64,000 bases of DNA from Aphelocoma coerulescens (Eukaryota; Chordata; Aves; Passeriformes; Corvidae): positions 2,217,001-2,281,000 of the forward strand of contig NW_027183960.1 of the NCBI RefSeq assembly GCF_041296385.1, written 5' to 3'. The notes below the pieces were generated by a model. It saw only the letters and a list, made by a program, of their open reading frames with translations. It was not told where the DNA came from and did no database searches. The number at the start of each line of letters is the position of its first letter. Position 1 is the first letter of the stretch. The translations under genes and the position numbers were made by a program. This document shows positions 10,006-20,299 of this stretch, in pieces.

Positions 10006-11884
10006 ATGGGTTGCAACCTCATAGGCAAGGGAGGTGGGAGTATAAGCCATGCCGGACCTCTGTTATTCCTTCTTTTGTCACTTCTCCTGGTCCCTTTTGG
10101 GACACCGGCAAGACCATGTTACAAATGCTATCGAAAGCTCTACATGGAAAGACACCGGGGCTTCTTTCTTATTACTCATACCCATACCAACAGTCACTGT
10201 TATGACTCATCCAAATTAGGTATTTGCATGCATAAAGGAGAAAAATATTGGATTACAGAAAATTTAGGAACAAGTGGAAACAGACTAAGAAGCAATTGTC
10301 CAAAAGGAGAAAAATAGATTTGCTCCACAGCTGCCACCAGGGGAACAGTCCAAGATTTGGTAAAAGAGCAAGTGGTAAGTAAAGATACAAAGCCAGCACA
10401 GCAACCTCGCCCTATATTCACCTCACCACGCCAGGACCTGTATGCAAAGCTCAAACAACAAAGAGGAAAAAACCCCAAGGTTAGGAAAAAACCTGTTTGT
10501 GGAATTGGGGGAGAGGATAGGTAAAGAACTTAACATAACCAACTGTTGGGTCTGTGGAGGAGCTTTAATGACAGAAGAATGGCCACGGAAAGGTAGCAGC
10601 GTAGGCCCGGTAGAACTCCTTAAATGGAACCGGACAAATATAAGAGGGGGGAACCGACCTGAGGGGTGGATTTTAAGTTCAACAGTGATAGGGGAAGAAT
10701 GCCTCTGGCGAACTGGGATAAACTTTCTTAATGAAGTAGGAAACACTCCCTGTAAAAGCTATAAAGTGAGTAACAAAACTTCAAGGTGGTGGGTCCCAGA
10801 AAAACCAACTTGGTATTGAGCCCAGAAAAAAGGAAAAGACTGTGTATATGATCATGAAGTTGGACTCTTTCAGTGTAATGACACGAGGAAAAATCCTTAT
10901 TTTGGAATCCCAGAAATAGCCAAATTTGGGGAGAATATAAATCAACAAGAAGGTGATTATTGGAAAGCACCAGATGGCTTCTTTTGGATATGTGGGAAAA
11001 GGGCATCCCCAAGACTCCCTTCACATTGGAAAGGGAGTTGTACACTAAGAATCATTCAACCAGGGTTTTTCCTTTTCCCAGAACCAGTGGGAGATCAATT
11101 AGGTATACCTCTCTATGAAGACTTCAAAAGAAAGAAAAGAGATTTAATTGGAGGATTCCAAAAATGGAAAGATGAGGAATGGCCCCCTGAACGAATATTA
11201 GAAACAGATGGGCCAGCTACCTAAGCACAAGATGGAAGCTGGGGATATCAGACCCCAATTTACATGCTGAATCGTATCATCAGACTCCAAGCTCTTGTAG
11301 AAATCATAACCAATGAAACAGCTGGGGCTATGGAATTAATAGTCAGCCAGCAACGCCAAACCAGAGCTGCAATACATCAAAATAGGCTGGCTTTAGACTA
11401 TTTACTGGCCGAAGAAGGCGGTGTGTGCAGGAAGTTCAATACATCGGACTGTTGTTTAAAAATTGATGACAATGGGGATGCCGTTCTAGATATGGCCAAC
11501 CAAATCAGAAAAATAGCCCATGTACCAGTCCAAAAATGGGAATCAATGATGTCTGCTAACTGGTGGGATGGCATATTGGGGAAAGAATGGTGGAAGAAGC
11601 TAGGTTTCTTCCTCTTATGTGCTACAGCTAGTCTAATATTTCTCCCTTGCTTGATCCCCCGCTTTATTCGGCTAATCACCAGCATAGTTCAAGGCATGCA
11701 AGTTGTGGCAATGCCTACTGACCCAAAGTTGGCTATGTCTGGAACAGCACAAAAAATTATGGTATTAAAAAGACAAAGTGATACAAAAGACCCTCTTGAA
11801 GAAGCCAAATTGATCTGTGAAAAGAACGAACAGACATTAGAAGCCAAGAAAAAAGAATTATTGCTCAAGCCAAATGATTTATAA
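10006..11884 (+). pseudogene. env: ERV1 env (gamma-type surface and transmembrane), broken
   Basis: Type I fusion glycoprotein remnant. It starts with a plausible signal peptide (hydrophobic run PLLFLLLSLLLVPFG, residues about 18-32). The surface part has the CWVC isomerase motif at 10544-10555. A basic furin-type site RKKR lies at 11129-11140, followed by the fusion peptide region. The transmembrane subunit has an immunosuppressive-domain-like helix ending in [14 protein letters not shown], the cysteine motif C-x7-CC (11426-11455), a membrane span ([20 protein letters not shown]) and a long charged tail. Stops: TAG 10315, TGA 10817, TAA 11222; the frame changes from 1 to 2 around the A6 run at 10486-10491. 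The family resembles the ENR1/ERV3-like env group often annotated in birds. Confidence 0.88.
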
Positions 11885-11887
11885 AAT

Positions 11888-11901
11888 AGAAAAGGGGGGA
11901 T
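11888..11901 (+). other. ERV1 polypurine tract
   Basis: AGAAAAGGGGGGAT directly before the 3' LTR, the plus-strand primer site. Four bases after the end of env. Confidence 0.85.
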
Positions 11902-12559
11902 TGTTATAAACATATATTATATTAGCTTCTCGCAAAGTATAAAGTAGATATTATATAACGTTAGAAATGCTTTCTGCTGTGTGGATGTAGTTTTCTCTCT
12001 TTTTAGCAAGAATGTTAGCAAGTGTGAGCACGTAAGATAACCTCCAAACGAACAGAGGATGAGGCCCGAAAAGCTGCTAATCAACACTTTGTCTAGGGAG
12101 CAAAAGGGCCCAAAGGCTACTCCGCCCGGAGAACGGGCGGCCAGGAGAGTCCGGGAGATTTTATCACCACTCTGCCCGGAGAGACGAAGAGGCCCAAAGC
12201 TGCAATCAGCCCTGACTGTCTGAAGAATTAAGAAATCCACCCTACCATCGACTCTTGCCTAGCGGGCCCAACCCCAAGAATCAAGAGAAATAAAACCACA
12301 AGGCAGAAGACTAGGCACGCTCTAAAAAGGCGGAACCAAGGAGTGGCCATGCAGAACAGCTCCAGGAAAAGTTTTAATATGAATAAAGAACAGACAGTAA
12401 AAACGGTATAAAAAGGACTGACCTCTGGCATCAGGTGTGCTCTTGGCAGAGCGCCAAGGCAACTGGCTGTTACCCCGTTGCTTTATTTGATGTGTCTCTT
12501 ATTGTCTTTATATTAAACCCCTTTAAATTCTCACAGGAGAGTGAACTTCGTTTTTCACA
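11902..12559 (+). repeat. ERV1 3' LTR, unit 1
   Basis: 658 bp, TG...CA. It differs from the 5' LTR by about 23 substitutions and one C insertion, clustered partly in the region after GAGAGTCC. Followed by the GAGA target duplication. Confidence 0.95.
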
Positions 12560-12563
12560 GAGA
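12560..12563 (+). repeat. ERV1 target site duplication, right copy
   Basis: GAGA followed by GAAGTTG, matching the empty-site GAGGGAAGTTG except for one G to A change, which is also present in unit 2 (53161-53164). Confidence 0.85.
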
Positions 12564-12599
12564 GAAGTTGTTCCCCCTGACAGCTAAGCTCCAACTACG

Positions 12600-13440
12600 G
12601 TGTCGCTTATGTCCTTCCCAGGACGGGCGGGAAAACGCCTCGGCGCAGCGCAGCGCTGGCCGGGAGCGGCCGGCACGGCACCGAGCGCGCTCCCCACTCC
12701 CTCCCGCCCGCGCCGCTGCGGAGACCCCGGGTTCGCCGGAATCGGCCACATGCTGCACGGAGGGCAGCGCGGCAAAGGCGGCCTCCCCTCGTCGCCCGGG
12801 GAAGGCCGGCCTCGGATCCCCGCTCTCTCCACCGGCACGGGCAGTGCCAGCAGCCTCTCGCTGTGGTCGCCGCTGGCCGAAAGCCTCGCCGCGCACCGCC
12901 CGGCCGGCCCCGCCGCTCCGCGGGGTCACACGGCACCTGCCGTGGGCGGCCGCCGAGCGACAGGAAGCAGAAGCGCTCACCGCCGCGCCGCTCGCCGCCC
13001 CGCCCGGGCGCTCCTCTCCTCGCGCTACCACGATGGCGCCGGCCCGCCCCGCCTTCCCCGTCGCCTGCGGCGCAACGCGGCTGCTCCGAGCCACGCAGCA
13101 CGCGTGCGGCCGGGCCCTGCCGAGCTGCCGGCGGAGCCGGGGCACAGCACGGGCGGGAGAGCTTCCGGCAAGGCTGGGCGGCCGGCGAGCGCGGCCGAGC
13201 GTGAGCGCGCCAGGCGGGCGGCGGGCGGCGGCGTGATGGAGAGCTAGATGGAGGCGGCAGCACCGCGCGGCATAAAATAGCTGATCGTCCGGCAGCCGCC
13301 CGCTCCGCAGCCCCTCGGCTGCTGTCGAGAAGGGCCCCGGCCCTGGCCGCGGGCAGCCCTGGCGGGGCAGGGGAGCACTGCGGGCAGCCCCGGGGCCGCG
13401 CAGCCGTCTGCAACGCGCGGTGGGAGCCGCTGGGAACTAT
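12600..13440. promoter_or_regulatory. CpG island, left arm unit 1
   Basis: Extremely GC- and CpG-rich sequence with GGGCGG boxes, unlike anything else in the window apart from its copies at 35140-36060 and 53205-54080. A TATA-like CATAAAATAG on the plus strand lies near 13270. On the other strand, GCGGCG followed by GTGAGC (near 12975) looks like an exon 1 end with a splice donor. This suggests a promoter, perhaps bidirectional. Long open frames on both strands are expected from GC richness alone. This copy lacks a 29-bp segment near 13340 present in the other two. Confidence 0.6.
13033..13236 (+). CDS. Hypothetical ORF with strong initiation context in CpG island
   Basis: ACCACGATGG provides A at -3 and G at +4. 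The 67-residue frame (MAPARPAFPV...) is Arg/Ala-rich with no acidic residues in the first part, which could pass as a mitochondrial presequence but is equally what GC-rich noise gives. In this copy TGA ends the frame at 13236. A C to T difference extends it to 80 residues in the other two copies (53634-53876 plus; 35366-35608 minus). No homology recognised. Probably not a gene by itself; it could be a first exon. Confidence 0.15.
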   Translation: MAPARPAFPVACGATRLLRATQHACGRALPSCRRSRGTARAGELPARLGGRRARPSVSAPGGRRAAA

Positions 13441-13535
13441 TTTACACGTCCCGGGGGGCTGGAGAGGAGCACGGAGACCACGCGGCAGGTCGCTGCCGTT
13501 AGGGAAAATTAATCCACGATGCCTGAGGTTTATAT

Positions 13536-13999
13536 CCGAAAAGGAGACAGAGGAGTCCTGCAACATTCTTCGACTACAGGGAGAGTCCATGGGGCTTTTC
13601 CCATGGCGTCTGTCAAACGGTTGCGGGATGCAGCCCCCTTTTGATGCCAAGTTCCCGGCCACAGCACCCTCTTCCTTTTCCCCACTGGCTGAGGTATTCG
13701 GGAGATACAGACTTCCGGAACTGCCTACTCTATGCGCCCCCCTCTAATATGCACCCCCCTCTTGGCATCGAGAAGAAAGAAAAGAACCCCATTCCTAATG
13801 CTCTTAAGTCTTTGTTGCCTTGCTCTAGGTTCAGGAATTTAACACGGCCTTGATTAATCAACAGTCTCTGATGATTAGTAACAGTTCTAGAGAACTCCTA
13901 GTTTCTTCTGTTACTTCACTAGCCATAACTTCCTAGCCTTGTCTACAGGCCGATTCACACGGTCTCTTTGTAAAGACTCATCCATCTCATTCCTTTTAA
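13536..13999 (-). repeat. ERV2 3' LTR, left arm unit 1
   Basis: About 464 bp; matches 17200-17641 (shared motifs GTCTTTACAAAGAGACCGTG, GGCAGTTCCGGAAGTCTGTA, GACTCCTCTGTCTCC). It is bordered on the env side by a polypurine tract (reverse complement of TCCCTCCTCTTTTT at 14000-14013). The outer end is estimated from where the LTRs stop matching. Confidence 0.8.
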
Positions 14000-14140
14000 T
14001 CCCTCCTCTTTTTATTTGCTCTGTATTTGTCTTTACAAACCTTAATTACCATGGATTTAATTTTTTCTTCTGGAGTCTTCTTGGGTTTTGCTATTATTTG
14101 CAGTGACATTCTTTTCTGTCCTTTTGTAGTCATTTCTGGA

Positions 14141-15691
14141 TCAGGTAGGCATGGCTGCTAGCGGCATCCCCTTGAGCACCTGCTGAAAGAGCTGCAGCCA
14201 GCATGGTGTCACGCATGGTAAAAAGATGAGAATTGCGATAGCATATAAGAGGAGAAATCGTATTCATTTAGCCCATAGCTGGCCAGTTAACTATGAAAAT
14301 ATGTCCCATTCCCATCCTTTCAACATTTGGACAGGTCCACGAGCTGACGTTATTTCCTTTGTTATTTGTTTGACCACTTTTCCGCTGTCATCTGCTTGCA
14401 AACAGCAGCTCGAGTCATTTAATTTCCCACAAACTCCTCCTTCTTCTGCCTACAGATAATCTAATACCATCCAATGTTGAAATACCGCTTTCCTCATTTA
14501 AGTGGGTTGCTCAGCAAAAAGGTCAAGCGCTGTGGCTGGCTGGTTGGTAATTATTTCCGAGACAGCTTGTAACCTAATTATCTCCTTCAAATGATAAATG
14601 GGTTCCCAGGCATCTGGGATTAATTCCTTAGGTTTCCAAGGGGCTGGTCCATCGTGTTGGGTAACTTGTTCTGTTGGCCGTTCATCATTTCCCCGTTTTG
14701 GGGTGCTCCCTCCAGCCAGGGCTGCATCAGCTGACTGCTTTTCTCTAATTAAATCATCACAGATTTTGATTCCTAAGCGATTTCCCAGAACTTGTAGTAG
14801 CAAAAAGAACAACAGTCTACTAAATATACCATATCCCTGACCAGTTTGGAGGTAACCTGAGCTAAGCATGTTGGCCACAAATCCAATACTGTCCTTTCAA
14901 AGCCCGTGTTCCATTAGCAAAGGAACCTACCCATGGTCATCAATTGGTGGCTCAAAATACAGCAGGATTCCCGGGCCTAACGGTCCTCCAACAAGAGTTG
15001 CCCCACCATAAGGGTCCCAGCATTTGCATTTCCAAGCTCCCGCACAGGGTTCCCACCTACATTTACATCTGCAAGCTGCTTGGTTGGATTTGGAGCAGAA
15101 CTCACTAAAAGGCTTTGAGTTCCAATCCGGTGTGGCCATTCCCACTGATAATCACAAACAACATGTCTTCTACTTGTGGAATTTTTGTGGGGACTGCTCA
15201 AAAACAGGTGGTCAAAAAAACCCCTTGTCCCTCCCCATTGCTTTACAGGCTTCCAAATATTTTTGGTAAGTGTGATAAGAACGCCTTACGCAGCTACTGT
15301 TAGTGAGCCGAACAGGTATTTGATTGCATTTGCCTTGATATTTGGAACAATTGGAAGGAGGGCAATTGGGGGTCCAAACCCAGTTGTTCAAGCCCAGAGG
15401 GAAAGTCAATTGACAATTGCCTTTTCCTACATAGACACGCCCTATCCTATTAGGCAATAAGTGCCTGTTGGAGAAGAATGAAGTGGCCATGAACTTCCTT
15501 CTTTGGCCCCAAATCCCATCCCACTGTGGGCCCTCACATTGACCCACCATTTAGGTTCAGCTGGGCTAGCCAACTGTGGCCACTCTTCAGATCCTCCTGG
15601 CCTTCCACAGAGCCAGCAATTGCTAAGGTTAAAAACTTTTGCTACTTCTTCTCCTAAGGCTGCAAATTGATTCTCCCACTCCTGGCCTAAA
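14141..15691 (-). pseudogene. env: ERV2 env remnant, left arm unit 1
   Basis: Minus-strand remnant read in pieces. The surface subunit has a CWLC motif near 15608-15619 and cysteine-rich segments (YVGKGNCQLTF, NCPPSNCSKYQGKCNQIPV) around 15250-15450. The transmembrane subunit has [12 protein letters not shown] followed by seven residues and CC (about 14404-14433), then a hydrophobic membrane segment and a short tail. Several stops and frameshifts break it, including stops just before and after the cysteine motif region. Same env family as ERV1 but clearly a different, older lineage. Confidence 0.8.
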
Positions 15692-16064
15692 CTCAGCTGA
15701 CCATATCAAAGTAGAATTAGTAAGGAAAATGTTTTAATAGTGTCATCTAATTAGCTAGTCTAATTTTCCCGTTGTCTTCTGCAGCACCTGTGGCAATTGA
15801 AGACACAGAAACCACTTAACGTAACAAAATGGCCACAAGTATTAGCCCCCAAGTGAGTGGAGATTCTAGAGGAGGGATGCCTTTACAGTCTATTTCAGCA
15901 GACGGTCTGAAGGTAGGACTGCGGGGCTTCTTCCGATGTCGAAGCACTGCCTACTGCTCCGGCCCACTCCTGCAGAGTGTCAGTCACGGCCTCCCGGCCT
16001 TCTCCTCCAGCTGAGATGTGCAAATCTCCGAGGCTTCAGAGACCTTGACCCGAGAGTGACGGGT

Positions 16065-16770
16065 TCACCTGTGTTCAGCTTACTTGACGGCTGTTTTCTG
16101 TCGTCAGTGACACTTGGAATGGGCCACGCCATTTCACCAGCACTGGCGCTTCTTTCTACTCCTTAATTAGGACTCAATCTCCTGGTTGGATGTTAAAAGC
16201 AGCAAAGTCCAAAGGCCGGGCTTGCGCCAGCTGAGTTTCCTGTTGAAGGGGTTTCACAAGAAGCAGGATCCTGGCCACAGATGGTTTTAAAAATGCATCA
16301 CTTGCCTCTACCCCCCCCACTGGGTGGAGACTTACCAGGAGGGCAATTGCAAACAACGATTGAAAGGGAGATAACTGAATCTCTCTTCTGGCTTGGGCCC
16401 TCATTCTCACCAAAGCCAATGTCCAAAGCCCTACCCATGGCATCTTGGTTTCTATTACCAGCTTCAAAAGGTGTTTATTTCTCTCTTCATTGTTTTCTAC
16501 CCGAGCCGAGCTCTGGGGGTGCCAGGGCCTATGGAGGTTCCATTGTGTTCCTAAAGAAGCCAAAACCCCTTGAAGGATCTTTCCTGCAAAATGAGTTCCC
16601 CTATCTGAATCTATTGCTTCTACAATGCTGTATCTTGGAATGATTTGTTCCAAAAATGCCTTAAGAACTGATCCTGTCATTACTGAAGTAGTTGGAAATA
16701 CTTCTGGCCACCTTGCTAGCTGACATACGATTACCAGAAGATATTAAGCCTTGCCACTTGGGGCATCTCC
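16065..16770 (-). pseudogene. pol: ERV2 integrase remnant, left arm unit 1
   Basis: Minus-strand catalytic core: LEQIIPRYSIVEAIDSDRG gives the second catalytic aspartate, PWHPQSSARVENNEE the glutamate. An upstream short-chain match in another frame holds the region of the first aspartate. The C-terminal part contains a conserved GD.VLIKE-like segment, with stops. The zinc-binding N-terminus is not recognisable. Frameshifts separate the pieces. Confidence 0.8.
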
Positions 16771-17199
16771 GGAAAATCCACCTGGCATCTTTGGAAGGGC
16801 CATGCAGCCCAAGGCCTCCCTCCTCTAGCAAGTTACTTTGTAACTTGGCTGTTGGCTTTAGCACAGATCAAGCAACCTTCAACAGCTCCTTTTGCCAGTC
16901 TAAAAAGACCCCCAGCAACATACATCATGAGATAGGCTTCTGCCAATCCTCAGGAAGTGCAAGAACTCTCTTAATGGAGTTGCTTTAATATTGGTAGGGC
17001 CAAAGGTTCTGGTATCTCTTGTTTGCCATCCCTTGGAAACCAATTCTTGCCTTTTTTCTCTGCCACACGACTTTTAACTGTATGTCAAACTGCTGCGGTA
17101 GAAAAGACAGCTTCCTGGGCAGTGATGGAGTCACGGGGAGCAAAGGGGGCATCTTGGAGAGTTCTGGCAGAAGTGTGGCTTTCTGAGTTTCTTCATCCA
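16771..17199 (-). other. ERV2 region between 5' LTR and integrase
   Basis: An open minus-strand frame (16985-17230) starts inside the LTR and matches no retroviral domain I recognise. Presumed leader or residual gag-pol sequence left by the deletion. Confidence 0.35.
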
Positions 17200-17641
17200 C
17201 CAAAAAGGAGACAGAGGAGTCCTGTAACATTCTTCAACTCCAGGGAGAGGCCATGGGGCTTTTGCCATGGAGTCTCTCAAATGATTGCGGGAAGCAGCCC
17301 CCTTCTGATGTTAAGTTCCTGGCAACAGCACCCTCTGAGGTACTCGGGAATTACAGACTTCCGGAACTGCCTACTCTACGCCCCCCTCTAATATGCAGTC
17401 CCCTTTTGGAATGGAAAAGGAAGAAAACCAAACTATTCCTAATGCTGGGAAGTCTTTGCTGCCTTGCTCTAGGTTCAGGAATTTAGCAGGGCCTTGGCTG
17501 AGCAACAGTCTCTGTTGATTAGTAACAGTTTCTAGAACGAATACTTTCTTCTGTTACTTCCCCCCCTGTAAATTCCTAGCCTTGTCTAAGGAGAGATTCA
17601 CACGGTCTCTTTGTAAAGACACATCTATCTTACTCCTTTCA
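17200..17641 (-). repeat. ERV2 5' LTR, left arm unit 1
   Basis: About 442 bp, begins TGAAAGGAG on the minus strand at 17641. Compared with the 3' LTR it lacks a short segment after the ACCTCAG motif (GGGGAAAAGGAAG region). No convincing primer binding site follows, consistent with the internal deletion starting close to the LTR. Confidence 0.75.
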
Positions 17642-17709
17642 CTCCCACACCTTCCTTGTGGTGGAACGGCTCTCCCCGGCACAGCACCTGGCACAAAACC
17701 CCCGTATAC

Positions 17710-17764
17710 GCACACACACACCTGCACTTACCCTGCACTCCACTGCACACACACACACACACAC
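17710..17764 (+). repeat. (CA)n microsatellite, left arm unit 1
   Basis: Two CA tracts interrupted by CCTGCACTTACCCTGCACTCCACTG. Mirror copy on the right arm near 30846-30905 has the same length. The unit 2 copy (58376-58404 for the longer tract) is 8 bp longer. Confidence 0.9.
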
Positions 17765-17869
17765 CTCCCGCATACTAACACCCCCTCCACATCCCCACCA
17801 TGCTACTTGCAGTGGCCCCGCCCCTGCCATCCCCACCGGCTGGCAGCACCCACTCCTCGCATGCTTCCC

Positions 17870-18970
17870 CATGCCTTGCATTTCCTTGCTGCCCCCTCTG
17901 TAGCCTTCCCTCAACCTGCCTTTTCTCCCCTGCCTTGCACTGACTTGCTCACCCATCCCCCACCTGACTTCCTTTCACATTCGTCTAGGTCTGGCCTCAC
18001 CTTTCCTTTTCCTTCTAGGACCCTCATTGCCTTGCCTCGCCTCGCAAAGCCACCACTTGCCTTGCCTTGCCCTTGAACCCCTCCCTTGCCTTGCATGACC
18101 TTGCTCACCCCTCCCCCACCTGGAATTCAACACCCCTTTTCAATGACATTTCTGGGCCTTGCCCTGCCCTTTCTGCTCCTCCGAGGAATCTCAAAGCTCT
18201 CAAGCATCTCCGGTGTTTCAGGATCCCATGAGAGGAAGACCAGGGGAGGACGCATGTTGCCACACTCATCTCTGTGGGCAGCCTTTGTCTGGGAGCAATC
18301 CTTGCATGTCTTGAACCTTGGAGGGGCAATTCACATTTTGCCCTTGAGCTCGGGGACCAGAAAGAGAGTTCTTTTGCATACAAGGGAAAGCAGGTAGCTC
18401 AAGTCTTTTAGGTACAGAGGAGAGATGACCCACGCGGGATCAAGGCCACACAGAGCACTTGGTCCTGGCCACTTTTGTGTACCAGCAGTCCTTGAATGTA
18501 CTTCTCACCTGCCTTGCCTGGCCTTGCCTTGGCAACACAACAGTTGCCTTGCCTTGCCCTGCTAGCCCTCTGGAGCCTTGCATTCCTTTGCACGGCCATG
18601 CCCAGCACATGACCTGCCTACTGTTTTCCTCCAGGGCCTTGGCTTGCTGAGCCCTTCCTGTTTCTGCCTGGCCTTCCCATCAGTGGCCCTTCCTTCCTAC
18701 AGCCAGCCTTGCCTCTAACTTCTGGACCTTCTCTTGTCTACCACTCCATTTGCTTTCCCCTCACTGCTCTGGCCTTGCCTACCTCTCCCTTGACTTGCCC
18801 ACAATTGCCTGCACTCGGTTTGCAGCGCCTTGCCTGCATGGAAGGCAAGGGAAAGAGTGGTAGGCCGGGCAAAGCAAAGCCAGCAAGTTGTAGGCAGTGC
18901 GAGGCAAGGCAGACGTAGGCAAAGGAAGCAGAGCAAGGGTACCTTAAGAAGAACTAGACAAGGCAAGGCC
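17870..18970. repeat. TTGCC/CCTTG-rich degenerate minisatellite, left arm unit 1
   Basis: Recurrent CCTTGCCTTGCC, CTTGCCTTGGC and, after 18830, GGCAAGGCAAGG clusters. The motif switches strand within the block, so it is itself partly inverted. Mirror copy 29640-30740, tandem copy 58510-59610. No gene recognised. Confidence 0.75.
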
Positions 18971-20299
18971 AAGAGACTCGGAGTGCCTTTCCTTGGGAAG
19001 GCAAGGACATAGTGCCAGTGTTGCTGGAGCAGATGTTAAGGTACTGTGGGGAGGAATAGTCCAGCAAGACATTTCTCTTCTGGCCCCTGTGCGTGTGGGG
19101 GCAATTGTTGGACATATTCAATACTGGAGGCGGATCAGTCGCTGGATGTGTTGTATTTTGGAGGAGGGGATGCCGTTTCTTTGGAGATGGGCTTGTAGTT
19201 GCTCTCTTTGGCAAGGAAGGCAGGTTTGGATGTGCACATCAGGTACTCCTAGGGATTTTAAAGGCTTTTCCCAACAGGCAGAGCTCTCTCTGGGTTCGAG
19301 CTGTTGAGCTGTCAGTGGGAATGCAAAGGCCAAGCTCTTAAGCTATTTGTCCTGGTGCCTTCAGTGTGTGAGCAGTCCCTGGTGCCGTTGCCTTTGGATC
19401 CTGACTCTGGGAGAGGGAAGGCTTAGGATGGTACCTAGAGCTGAGAAGGAGAGTGCTGAGAACAGCGTGTGTGCTGCTAGTTTGAGGGGTGCAGGTGAAG
19501 TTGTAGGCAGCAAGATCTTCCTCAGCTGGCACTGTTTTGAGCCCTGTTTTTGCCAGATGGTTTCAAGTTGGTGGGCGGAATCTGCGAGAGGGAAAAGATT
19601 TGTATGGGCCAAAGAGGTGTGGTGTAAAGAAGAGTGTGCTCTTGGAAGGGGAAGATGAGGGCAACCTTTTTGTCCTGACACCGTTGATTTGAGTGCAGGG
19701 CCGTTTGCAAGTTGCCTCTGTCTGCCCTTGGGGTGGTTTCGAGCTGGGCCAGGTGCTTGGCCTTCTTTTGCAAGTCTGCAGCGCCGTCGTGTGGTTGTTT
19801 CCATGAGCGCTGACAGTGCCCGGCAAAAAGCGCTTGGCTGGCGCGGCCCCAGTCGTGTGGAAGCAGTTGGTGGAAGAGCTCCGCTGTGCATCCTGCCTCT
19901 TGGAGACATAAAAGGATGTAACCCTGCGCGTAGCGGGGAAGCAAGACGAATCTTTTCATTGTTGGCTGAGCAGTTTCTAAGCGGCAAAAGTAAAGGCAGT
20001 TTCAGCACGGCCTCTTTCTTTCAGAACCTTTTCTGTGCCATCATGAACATGCTCAACATGCCACTCGCACCCGCTGAACTGCATCAAAGGCCCTGGAGAT
20101 AGGCGCTTTCCTTCAAGCTCTCTGTAGCATCGTACCCTCCACCTCTGGCGGATCCCAAAGCCCTTCCAAACATCCAGCAGCTGCACGCAGAGAACAAGTG
20201 CTAAAACAAGGCGTTGGCCTTCCTAGTCCTTTTAAAGTCTGTGAACTAGGCGAAACATTCCAGTGAGCAGCACTTTCCTTCGCAACTATATCTAGAGCA
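18971..20299. other. Unassigned arm sequence with conserved ORFs
   Basis: Moderately GC-rich sequence present three times. A 215-residue minus-strand frame (19361-20008; copies at 28602-29249 plus and 60001-60648 minus) is preserved almost unchanged, but other frames are equally open and the copies are too similar for conservation to mean selection. Nothing recognised. Confidence 0.35.

Larger units (their letters stand above)
2464..12559 (+). mobile_element. ERV1, nearly complete gammaretrovirus-like provirus, unit 1
   Basis: The order is LTR, primer binding site, gag, in-frame amber, pro-pol, env, polypurine tract, LTR. Total 10.1 kb. LTRs start TGTT and end CACA. The 4-bp target duplication is GAGG on the left (2460-2463) and GAGA on the right (12560-12563); 4 bp is the size used by gammaretroviruses. 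The two LTRs differ by about two dozen substitutions and one indel by eye, roughly 3.5 percent, so the insertion is old but not ancient. All three genes carry stops or frameshifts, so it is non-functional. The same provirus with the same defects is at 43069-53160, and the palindrome's right arm holds the empty site. Confidence 0.95.
13536..17641 (-). mobile_element. ERV2, internally deleted gammaretrovirus-like provirus, left arm unit 1
   Basis: Minus-strand element with related LTRs at both ends, integrase and env in between. gag, protease, reverse transcriptase and RNase H are missing. Its mirror copy is 30969-35076 (plus) and its tandem copy 54166-58273 (minus). Presence in both arms at equivalent places means it predates the palindrome. 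The LTRs are more diverged from each other than those of ERV1 and env has many stops, so it is the older insertion. Confidence 0.88.

Noticed and set aside
2464..12559. ERV1 as a potentially active retrovirus
   Set aside because: At least two stops in gag, two in pol, three in env and several frameshifts, all shared by both units.
12555..13662. Long ORFs (196-385 codons) through the CpG island on both strands and in three copies
   Set aside because: Stop codons are rare in such GC-rich DNA, several frames are open at once, and the longest frame starts inside the ERV2 LTR. No domain is recognisable.
14598..14840. Plus-strand ORFs opposite ERV2 env
   Set aside because: They are antisense shadows of the env frame.
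17711..18970. Telomere-like or CRISPR-like repeats
   Set aside because: Motifs are CA dinucleotides and irregular TTGCC clusters without TTAGGG periodicity or regular spacers.
19361..20008. 215-codon minus-strand ORF conserved in three copies
   Set aside because: The copies are too recent for conservation to be informative, overlapping frames are equally open, and no homology is recognised. Kept only as unassigned sequence.
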